Shown: positions 57,404-64,000 of the stretch, in pieces
Layout: every line of letters starts with the position of its first letter
How positions within the stretch are numbered: the stretch's first letter is position 1
The notes under the pieces: model-generated
The model's input: the letters and a program-made list of their open reading frames with translations, nothing else
The model's database searches: none
Told to the model about the DNA's origin: nothing
Program-made: the position numbers and the translations under genes
Origin: JAHBVH01 sp034437715
Lineage (GTDB): Bacteria; Chloroflexota; Anaerolineae; Caldilineales; Caldilineaceae
Reading direction: 5' to 3'
Length of the DNA: 64,000 bases
Assembly: GCA_034437715.1 (NCBI GenBank)
Contig: DAOTTR010000524.1
Coordinates: 1-64,000 of the forward strand

Positions 57404-58282
57404 TTAGCGTGGTATGAGGTAGAAGAGGTGCAAGACAAGGAAGCCAAGAAAGCCAATTGAGGTAAAGGTGTTAATGCGCATTACCTTGCGAAAATTGGCA
57501 AGCACGTCGGTACTGTCAAAATTTGTTGCCCACTGCATAGTCGCAACTAGGAGGGTGCCATAAAAGATTGCCACGATCACTGCCTGGAGTGGCCCCAATA
57601 CCTGGCTAATCACGCCGATCAAGAGTAGCGCTGCTAGCGCTTGCACGCTGATCGCAAAACGAAAGGTCTGTTGTGGGCCCACCCAGGCCGCGAAGGTAAG
57701 ATCCCCACGTGCTAAATCCTCTTTGATTTGGTAGATCTGTGTAATGGGATAAAAACCAACTGTCACCAATGCAACGGCTACAATACCCACCCAATCCATT
57801 ATACTGAGCTGCGTAAGATGAGGATTCCCTGTCACCCATCCCCCTAGCGCAGCCAATATTCCTTGACCAATGCCTACGGTCATCAGCCCTAGCAGTGGAT
57901 GTCCTTTAAAGCGCGTTCGTGGATGCGAATAAGCCATACCCATCACAAGAATGATCACATAGATGAGCAGAAGAGGTAAATTGACGGCTGTTGCTAAGAG
58001 GGCCCCGATAGCTTGTATACCCAAGGCAAAAGGAAGCAGCGTGGATACCGGCAGGGGCGGTTTCTCCAGCCCACCGATAGGTCCTTCATCGCGGTCATAG
58101 TAGGAGTTATAGGCTGTGGTGCCGCCATACAAAAAGATGTGAAAAGCCACAAAAGCTATCCAGAATTTAGGGTCGGGATATTGACCTGCCAGTAGATAGC
58201 CCCAGACAAAAATGGGCGCTAACAGAAGTTGATAGTGTAGGCGTAGATGAGTCAGCCAATTGCGTAGCGCTTGTTGGTTCAT
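57404..58282 (-). CDS. UbiA-family prenyltransferase
   Basis: 292 residues, eight to nine transmembrane helices. The prenyl-diphosphate/Mg motif NSYYDRDEGPIGG (Asn59, Asp63, Asp65) and the second Asp motif KEDLARGD are present. UbiA enzymes add an isoprenoid chain to aromatic acceptors in the membrane. ATG 58282 has GGAG upstream; codons back to 58411 are rejected. It is divergent from the type III PKS gene with 93 bp between, so the locus could use a shared control region. Prenylation of a PKS-derived ring is inferred from context. Confidence 0.9.
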   Translation of the reverse strand: MNQQALRNWLTHLRLHYQLLLAPIFVWGYLLAGQYPDPKFWIAFVAFHIFLYGGTTAYNSYYDRDEGPIGGLEKPPLPVSTLLPFALGIQAIGALLATAVNLPLLLIYVIILVMGMAYSHPRTRFKGHPLLGLMTVGIGQGILAALGGWVTGNPHLTQLSIMDWVGIVAVALVTVGFYPITQIYQIKEDLARGDLTFAAWVGPQQTFRFAISVQALAALLLIGVISQVLGPLQAVIVAIFYGTLLVATMQWATNFDSTDVLANFRKVMRINTFTSIGFLGFLVLHLFYLIPR

Positions 58283-58375
58283 TGGTTTACTCCATTCCAG
58301 AGACACACGACAAACAACTGAGGCTAGTATACCATAGTTAAAGTTCAGTAATACCGACAGCCGGAGGGCAAAACA

Positions 58376-59680
58376 ATGAACATCGCAGGGCAGACGTACC
58401 GAACAAATCACAAATCATTCGCCAACTCACCATCCCACTGGCCCGCCGTCGCTATGTTGTCATTTGGGACAGCATTACCCGCTTATCAAGTCGCACAAAC
58501 ACAGATCGGTGAATGGATGGCTAACTCACTAGAACACCAACCTGCCATGAGACGTTTACTGCATAGCCTGCACATTAATTCAGCCATTGACGCGCGCTAT
58601 TCCTGTTGCGCAGATTATTTGCAGCCCCCCACCGCATCGCGGTTTGCCCCTGGTCAGCCCTATGATGGTGCCCCAACAACCGCAGAGCGCATGGCCATTT
58701 ATACCAAGGAAGCGCCGCCACTTGGCCAAAACGCAGCACGGCGCGCCGTGGAAGCCTATGCACAAAAGTCTGGCAACACACCCGAGGCGGTACTGGCTTC
58801 GATTACACACCTGGTGGTGGTCAGTTGCACTGGTTTTTTTGCCCCAGGGCTAGATTTTGTGATCGCACGCGAACTCAAACTGGCCCCGACTGTGCACCGC
58901 AGTTTAATTGGCTTTATGGGCTGCTCTGCTGCCTTCAATGGCTTACGCTCGGCCTATGAGATTGTACGCAGTCAACCGGATGCCCGCGTCCTGGTGGTTT
59001 CTGTAGAGCTTTGTTCGCTGCATGTACAGCCCAACCCTGGCCGTGAACAGTTGATCGCGTATGCACTCTTTGGCGATGGCGCAGCGGCCTGTTTGGTCGG
59101 CCAACCGCTGCCCAGTGACAGTGCTTTCTTTCAATTAGAGAGTTTCCACACGGGTACCAAGCCGGATACTGAGTCTGAGATGGTCTGGGCTATTGGTGAT
59201 TATGGTTTTACCTTGAAACTCTCGCCCAAGGTGCCCCATTACCTAGCGGAGATTGCGCCGGTTGCGTTAGAGGCACTCTTTGCCGATCAACAACGCCCCC
59301 AGTTTTGGGCGATTCACCCCGGTGGTCGCGCCATTGTGGATCGTCTGGCCGAACTCTTTGACCTGGAGCCGGCCCAGGTTGCGGCCAGCCGTGAAATTTT
59401 ACGACAGTATGGCAATCTTTCTTCTGCCACCATTCTTTTTGTGCTGGATGAGTTGCAGCGCACCCTACACTCGGCCCATCAACCGGAATCGATGGCACAC
59501 ACCAATGGTCATTCTCCAAGGATAGGCACGAATGGTGCCAAGGCCGCGGTACAACGGTTATCTGGCGTGGCTATGGCATTTGGCCCTGGTCTTGTGATTG
59601 AGATGGCGCGTTTGAGCTATGTACCTGTTCAGGATATAACAAATGCGCGCGCCACTGTGGCCGCGTTGGGCGTAGGCTGA
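58376..59680 (+). CDS. Type III polyketide synthase
   Basis: 434 residues, slightly longer than the usual 350-400 because of an N-terminal extension. The catalytic triad is intact: Cys151 (VVVSCTGFFAPGLDFV), His314 (FWAIHPGGRAIVDRL) and Asn347 (GNLSSATILFVLDEL). Enzymes of this group extend acyl-CoA with malonyl-CoA to give pyrones, resorcinols or chromones. Family segment MGCSAAFNGLRSAYEIVRSQ is typical of bacterial members. ATG 58376 has GGAGGG upstream. It is followed after 25 bases by an FAD reductase and divergent from UbiA, so a prenylated or tailored polyketide is likely. Confidence 0.95.
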   Translation: MNIAGQTYRTNHKSFANSPSHWPAVAMLSFGTALPAYQVAQTQIGEWMANSLEHQPAMRRLLHSLHINSAIDARYSCCADYLQPPTASRFAPGQPYDGAPTTAERMAIYTKEAPPLGQNAARRAVEAYAQKSGNTPEAVLASITHLVVVSCTGFFAPGLDFVIARELKLAPTVHRSLIGFMGCSAAFNGLRSAYEIVRSQPDARVLVVSVELCSLHVQPNPGREQLIAYALFGDGAAACLVGQPLPSDSAFFQLESFHTGTKPDTESEMVWAIGDYGFTLKLSPKVPHYLAEIAPVALEALFADQQRPQFWAIHPGGRAIVDRLAELFDLEPAQVAASREILRQYGNLSSATILFVLDELQRTLHSAHQPESMAHTNGHSPRIGTNGAKAAVQRLSGVAMAFGPGLVIEMARLSYVPVQDITNARATVAALGVG

Positions 59681-59705
59681 CTGCATAGCAGACACTGGAG
59701 GTGCT

Positions 59706-60884
59706 ATGAATCAAATGCACGATGTGGTGATTGTGGGTGCAGGGCCAGCGGGCAGTGCCGCGGCCGCCGCGTTGGCACAGCGCGGGTGGGATGTGCTGCT
59801 GCTGGAACGCGATCACTTTCCCCGTCATAAAGTCTGTGGCGAATTTCTGTCGCCCGAAGCACAGGCCACGCTGCAGGCGTTGGATCTAGCAACGGCAGTC
59901 GCCGCCGGGCAACCCGTCGCACTAACCCATGCCACGGTGACGACACAGCGTGGCCAGACTGTACGCATGACCTTGCCCGGGCCCGCATGGGGCGTTAGTC
60001 GTTTTGTCATGGACGCGGCATTGGCGGCGGCGGCCCAGCATAAAGGCGTTGCGCTCTGGAATGGTGTGACGGTGAAAGAATTTACCAAAAGTGATAACCA
60101 TTATGTGCTCCAACTACAGGAACGGACGCAAGCCGGCGCCACCCTACCCCCTGCCACCGTCCGCACACGTGCGCTGATCATGGCCTGTGGTCGTCATAAC
60201 ATGACAGCTCTGCCGCCCCATTCTGCGCCCCACACGCGCCCCCTGGCAGTGGGCATCAAATGTCACTATGTCGATCTGCCCATGCCAGCCCAGGTCGAGC
60301 TATTTTTCTTTCCAGGGGGCTATGCTGGCCTGAACCCGGTTGAAGGTGGGCGCGCTAATTTCTGTTTCTTGCTCTCCTACGCCGCTTTTCGGCGCACCGG
60401 TCAATCGGTACTGGCTGCCTTGGCTGCGCTTGCCGAATGGAATCCGTCGATCGGGCAGAGACTGGCGGGTGGGCGCATCTTGGCCGAAACCATTGCCACC
60501 GTTGCGCCAGTTGACACAGGCCGTCCTGCCATGCCCTGGGATGGTGTGGCTTGTGTGGGTGATACGGCTGTGATGCTGCCACCCCTTTGCGGTGATGGCA
60601 TGGCAATGGCATTGCGTTCGGCGGAGTTATGCGCGCCCCTGGCCGATGCTTTTCTGCACGGGGAGATAAGTCTTGCCGCATGGGCTGCCACCTATCAAAA
60701 ATTGTGGCACGCCGAATTTTGTCAGCGGGTACGCACAGGACGGTTTCTGCAGCGCGTCTTGGCGCAGCCTTTGCTGGCGGATACCTTGGTGCGTTTGGGG
60801 CGGGCCGCACCGCCGTTGGCCACCTATTTTGTCAATGCAACGCGCGGCGCGCTACCCCACTATGCTCATCCAGCCACCGGATAG
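59706..60884 (+). CDS. FAD-dependent oxidoreductase, geranylgeranyl reductase-like
   Basis: 392 residues. DVVIVGAGPAGSAAAAALAQ (FAD motif), ERDHFPRHKVCGEFLSPEAQ (the RxxxKxCGE segment of the ChlP/GGR-like group) and VACVGDTAVMLPPLCGDGMA (second FAD motif GDA-like). The group includes isoprenoid chain reductases and polyketide-tailoring oxidases. ATG 59706 has GGAGG upstream, 25 bases after the PKS stop. Its last 19 bases overlap the convergent methyltransferase gene. The likely role is oxidation or reduction of the polyketide product or prenyl chain. Confidence 0.92.
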   Translation: MNQMHDVVIVGAGPAGSAAAAALAQRGWDVLLLERDHFPRHKVCGEFLSPEAQATLQALDLATAVAAGQPVALTHATVTTQRGQTVRMTLPGPAWGVSRFVMDAALAAAAQHKGVALWNGVTVKEFTKSDNHYVLQLQERTQAGATLPPATVRTRALIMACGRHNMTALPPHSAPHTRPLAVGIKCHYVDLPMPAQVELFFFPGGYAGLNPVEGGRANFCFLLSYAAFRRTGQSVLAALAALAEWNPSIGQRLAGGRILAETIATVAPVDTGRPAMPWDGVACVGDTAVMLPPLCGDGMAMALRSAELCAPLADAFLHGEISLAAWAATYQKLWHAEFCQRVRTGRFLQRVLAQPLLADTLVRLGRAAPPLATYFVNATRGALPHYAHPATG

Positions 60885-61663
60885 CCGATCACATAACTCA
60901 CCCCAATCGGCGAGAGTGGGCTGCGCACTTTGCCAATCTGCCACACATACGTAACGCCGTCGGGCGAAGGTTTGAGTGACGTGACCAGCGTCGCCAACTC
61001 GCTGGTTGAATAGGTGCGCAGGCAAGAGACCATGCCGTCAAACCAGAGTACCAGCGGAATGGCCGGGAGGATAAAGGTCCAAAAGAAGCTGGCGCGCCGC
61101 CAAGGCCGGTTCAAAGGTACGGCCAGCAAAGCCAGCCAGGGCAGCAAAAACATGGTCATCAAGGCTACTGGTGTGCGCGCTGTCTGCTCGAAAATTGCAA
61201 TACCTTGACCACGGGTAACGGCGTCTTGTAAAATTGCTTGCGCTTGCTCGGGCGAAAAGTGATGAAACGCAGTAAACAGGGTGCGAAAGCCGCTTAACTC
61301 GACAGGGGGCTGGGTGGCGTCAACCGGTGTCCTCACAAAGTGAAGCTGGGGTGTAGTGGCTGTTGGGTGGGCCTCGCCAGCCGCCTGATTGGGATAGAGA
61401 TCGGTGAGCAAAATCTGTACCGGCTCTCCTTGGTATGTGCTGAGTTTGCCCGCTAGTGAACGCCAAGGTCCACCGCCGCCCGCACAAAGATCAATAATTC
61501 GGGTAGCCCCTGCGGCTACAAGGGCGTGCTGCAAGAGTGGGGCAACGTGTTTATATTGATTGCCAACCGTGGCAATCAAGCGTAGGCAATCGGTGGCCCC
61601 GTCACGGATCGCAGCGGGGCACCAAGGCTGTTCATGAATTTCAAGTAGGTGTCGACGTGGCAT
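60866..61663 (-). CDS. Methyltransferase-like protein with transmembrane helices
   Basis: 265 residues. Residues 45-160 show a SAM-type fold: IIDLCAGGGGPWRSLAGKLS (motif I), ILLTDLYPNQAAGE, and FRTLFTAFHHFSPEQAQAIL. Two membrane segments follow (ALMTMFLLPWLALLAVPLNR and FFWTFILPAIPLVLWF). So this is a membrane-associated methyltransferase, which fits lipid or quinone-type substrates. ATG 61663 has GGAG 11 bases upstream; a start at 61696 lacks a site. It is convergent with the FAD gene (19 bp overlap) and may belong functionally to the PKS locus. Confidence 0.82.
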   Translation of the reverse strand: MPRRHLLEIHEQPWCPAAIRDGATDCLRLIATVGNQYKHVAPLLQHALVAAGATRIIDLCAGGGGPWRSLAGKLSTYQGEPVQILLTDLYPNQAAGEAHPTATTPQLHFVRTPVDATQPPVELSGFRTLFTAFHHFSPEQAQAILQDAVTRGQGIAIFEQTARTPVALMTMFLLPWLALLAVPLNRPWRRASFFWTFILPAIPLVLWFDGMVSCLRTYSTSELATLVTSLKPSPDGVTYVWQIGKVRSPLSPIGVSYVIGYPVAG

Positions 61664-61910
61664 GTTGTGGGTATCTCCAATTTCATCATCTGGCACTTGA
61701 CCCGCAAATTGTGTGCCAGTCTAGGTGTCTGGTTGACTTTCGATCAAGCCTCTGGTAGGGTAATGGCCGAATCGCAGTGTAAAATGGCGTTCAGTATAAA
61801 GTAAAGTCTTGATAGCAAGCAGCCCGATTGATTATGATAGATAAGTGCGCAGCAATCCACAGAGCAGGGTATAAGTAGCATATACAATCAATATACAAAG
61901 GAAATCGCTC

Positions 61911-62870
61911 ATGGCAGAGTTAACCCCTGCGCTCGAAGTTCGGCATCTTTCCAAACGTTATGCGACCGTGCAGGCGGTGAACGACCTATCGTTCGACGTG
62001 ATGCGTGGCGAGATCTTTGGTCTGCTTGGCCCCAATGGTGCCGGCAAAACGACGACGATCCGCATGATTCTCGACATCATCCGCCCGAGCGCCGGAGAGA
62101 TTTGCATCTTGGGAGGCGCGATGACCGAAGCAACCAAGGAGCGCATCGGTTATCTGCCCGAGGAGCGTGGCTTGTATGAAGATATGACATTGCTCGACAC
62201 CATTCTCTTTCTGGGCCAACTCAAAGGGTTGAGCCGCAAAGTGGCCCATGCCAAGACCGAACAATATCTGCGCCAGGTGAATTTATGGGATGTGCGCACA
62301 CGCAAGATCGAGGCGCTGAGTCGTGGCATGAACCAGAAGGCCCAATTTGTGGCGGCCACGATCCACGAGCCCGAATTGATTATCATCGATGAGCCTTTTA
62401 GCGGGCTGGATCCGGTCAACACGCGCGTGGTGAAGGATCTCCTCTATACCATGCGCGATCGCGGCATGGCGATTATTATGTGTACGCACCAGATGCACCA
62501 AGTGGAGGAGATGTGTGAACGCATTCTCCTGGTTGACCGGGGTCAACAAGTGTTATATGGTTCGCTGCAAGAGATTCGTCGCCGCTTTGCCGCCAACATT
62601 GTCGAAGTTGACCTGCGCGGAGATTTGCCACCGCTAGATGGCGTGGCGCAAGTCACAACGCAGAATGGTCGCTATCGTCTCTTACTACGCGAAGGACTAC
62701 AGCCAGAAGCGCTACTTAAAACATTGGTCAATCTACCGGCCATTACCGTGGAGCGCTTTGAGCGCGTCGAACCATCGCTTGATGAGATTTTTGTGAAGGT
62801 GGTCGGCCGCGAACTGAGCGCCGAGGAAGTGGCGACCACCGATAACCGCCACATGCAGGGGTCAGCATGA
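61911..62870 (+). CDS. ABC transporter ATP-binding protein (NatA-like)
   Basis: 319 residues. Walker A LLGPNGAGKTTTIRMI, signature ALSRGMNQKAQFVAATI (LSRGM in place of LSGGQ, as in NatA-type proteins), Walker B LIIIDEPFSGLDPVNTR and His of CTHQMHQVEEMCERI. The C-terminal 80 residues are a DUF4162 extension (NIVEVDLRGDLPPLDGVAQV). ATG 61911 with AAAGGAAATCGCTC upstream. The stop overlaps the next start in ATGA, showing a single operon with the permease. The natural role may be Na+ or drug export; not shown. Confidence 0.95.
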   Translation: MAELTPALEVRHLSKRYATVQAVNDLSFDVMRGEIFGLLGPNGAGKTTTIRMILDIIRPSAGEICILGGAMTEATKERIGYLPEERGLYEDMTLLDTILFLGQLKGLSRKVAHAKTEQYLRQVNLWDVRTRKIEALSRGMNQKAQFVAATIHEPELIIIDEPFSGLDPVNTRVVKDLLYTMRDRGMAIIMCTHQMHQVEEMCERILLVDRGQQVLYGSLQEIRRRFAANIVEVDLRGDLPPLDGVAQVTTQNGRYRLLLREGLQPEALLKTLVNLPAITVERFERVEPSLDEIFVKVVGRELSAEEVATTDNRHMQGSA

Positions 62871-64000
62871 GAAAAATCTGGTTGGTCGCTAGCGCCACCT
62901 ATTGGCGGCGGGTGCGTTCCAGTGCCTTTCTCGTCTTGACCTTGGCGCTGCCGTTGGTGATGGTCGTGGCCGGGTCTGTGCCTTTTTGGCTTGCCACACG
63001 CGAACAGGGTCTGACTACGCTGGGGGTTGTTGATCAAACGGGCAAGCTGGCCGCGCTTTTTGCTGAACCATTGCCAGGGGATGCCAACGCAGAACCAGGG
63101 TTGGCGTTGCGCGCCTTTGCCGATATCGAGGCCGCCACCGTCGCTAGCGCCAGCCGTGCGATCGACGCCTTTTTGGTGATTCCACCCAATTATTTTACGG
63201 GCACACCCCCCATTTTCTATGGCACAGAGCGGCTCAACGATCGCTGGGAGGCTGCCCTGGATCATCGGTTGCGGCGTGCCCAACTGCCCGATGCACCAGC
63301 GTGGCTTCTGGCACGCCTGGCTGAGCCCTCGGTGCGCACCTATGTCGCACGCAACAGTGGCGTGCGCGTGCCCCAAGGCCCGTCCCTGCTGATCCGCATC
63401 TTCTTTCCGGGGGCGCTAGGCTTGGCCTTTGCGTTGGTGGTCTTTACCGGTGCTGGCCAAATGGGGGCCGCCATGGTGCGCGAGAAAGATCAGCGCGCAC
63501 TAGAGATGGTGATCACCTCGCTGTCGGTGCGCGAACTATTGATGGGCAAGGTGCTTGGCATGAGTCTATTGAGTCTCACGCAGATGGGGATATGGCTGTT
63601 GGGCGCGCTCATCGCCGCGGCGCTGGCGTTTTGGGGTGACTTGGCCGTGGGCGCGTGGAGCATCTCTGGACAGGCTGTGTTGTGGGCAGTCTTGCTCGGT
63701 GTGCCGGGTTATCTCTTATATGCTGTATTGGGAGCTGGGCTGGGCATCATTGCGGGTGACGGGCAACAGGCACAGCAGTTGGCGGGCATGCTCAGCTTCT
63801 TTGGGTTGGCACCACTCTGGCTGTTGGGATTGGTTGCGGGCGAACCGAATGGGCAGTTGGCGGTCGCGCTCAGCCTCTTTCCGCTGACCGCACCCACCCT
63901 CAATCTTTTCCGCATGGCGCTGACCCCTGTGCCGACCTGGCAATTGAGTGCAGCCCTGGGCCTGATCCTGGTGAGTCTATTCGTCAGCACCTGGTTTGTG
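62867..64000 (+). CDS. ABC-2 permease (NatB-like), 3' end outside window
   Basis: 378 residues visible. Starts MRKIWLVASATYWRRVRSSA, followed by a membrane helix (FLVLTLALPLVMVVAGSVPF), a large outside domain of about 130 residues, then helices beginning at ISF-like LLIRIFFPGALGLAFALVVF, TGAGQMGAAMVREKDQRALE (coupling helix with a REKDQRALE motif typical of NatB-like permeases) and further helices to the window edge. ATGA overlap with the preceding stop. I translated it directly because it runs past the window end. It is the partner of the NatA-like protein. Confidence 0.92.
   Translation, partial: MRKIWLVASATYWRRVRSSAFLVLTLALPLVMVVAGSVPFWLATREQGLTTLGVVDQTGKLAALFAEPLPGDANAEPGLALRAFADIEAATVASASRAIDAFLVIPPNYFTGTPPIFYGTERLNDRWEAALDHRLRRAQLPDAPAWLLARLAEPSVRTYVARNSGVRVPQGPSLLIRIFFPGALGLAFALVVFTGAGQMGAAMVREKDQRALEMVITSLSVRELLMGKVLGMSLLSLTQMGIWLLGALIAAALAFWGDLAVGAWSISGQAVLWAVLLGVPGYLLYAVLGAGLGIIAGDGQQAQQLAGMLSFFGLAPLWLLGLVAGEPNGQLAVALSLFPLTAPTLNLFRMALTPVPTWQLSAALGLILVSLFVSTWFV

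Noticed and set aside
1..64000. tRNA or rRNA genes
   Set aside because: No T-loop-type GTTCRA sequences with matching acceptor stems and no rRNA-like sequence were found by eye; a covariance search would be decisive.

Overview
The window looks like a contiguous piece of a mesophilic Chloroflexota chromosome (roughly Anaerolineae, Caldilineae or Ardenticatenia-like). This rests on the mix of gene families: a fused NuoCD subunit, a Rab-like small GTPase operon, an FusA2-type EF-G, a DUF1858 protein and a type III polyketide synthase locus. It also rests on the many short dispersed palindromic elements. No database search was possible, so the taxonomy is an inference. No rRNA, tRNA, CRISPR array, prophage or transposase-bearing element was seen.

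Layout. 0-8 kb (minus strand): a partial Mrp Fe-S carrier, an FAD oxidoreductase, a CxxC protein, a membrane-anchored DUF1858 protein, a UPF0173 hydrolase, and a three-gene complex I cluster nuoB-nuoCD-nuoI. NuoB and NuoI in this cluster carry Ala/Pro/Lys-rich tails. 8-16 kb (plus strand): an Fe-S and molybdopterin neighbourhood with a radical SAM protein, two small proteins, a SufR-like regulator overlapping closely with moaA, an ErpA/SufA-type carrier, a rhodanese and an acyl-CoA dehydrogenase. 15-26 kb: a degenerate phosphatase-methyltransferase fusion, EF-G2, a 2-hydroxyacid dehydrogenase, an RNase H, an MBL protein, a divergent GroEL paralogue, a probable 6S RNA and aspS. 26.9-30.2 kb: a four-gene operon of two coiled-coil proteins, a Rab-like GTPase and a histidine kinase. 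This is the best candidate for an undescribed signalling module. 30-41 kb: a decayed gene, alanine dehydrogenase, hisS, a luciferase-like oxidoreductase, a three-gene ABC-2 exporter and a LysM-polysaccharide deacetylase. 41-45 kb: a 1235-residue secreted protein. 45-55 kb: accessory metabolism (PhyH dioxygenase, DMT exporter, a relic toxin fragment with an immunity-like gene, a methyltransferase, a glutamate-1-semialdehyde aminotransferase-like enzyme, a zinc alcohol dehydrogenase, a GNAT, a KTSC protein, mannonate dehydratase and a Gfo/Idh/MocA protein). 56-61.7 kb: a fasciclin lipoprotein, then a UbiA / type III PKS / FAD reductase / methyltransferase locus. 61.9-64 kb: a second ABC exporter, cut by the window end.

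Intergenic DNA is dominated by at least eight families of 70-215 bp non-coding inverted-repeat elements. One 101 bp element occurs three times, and one of those copies sits inside a copy of another element whose uninterrupted version is also present in the window. That arrangement defines the insertion boundaries.
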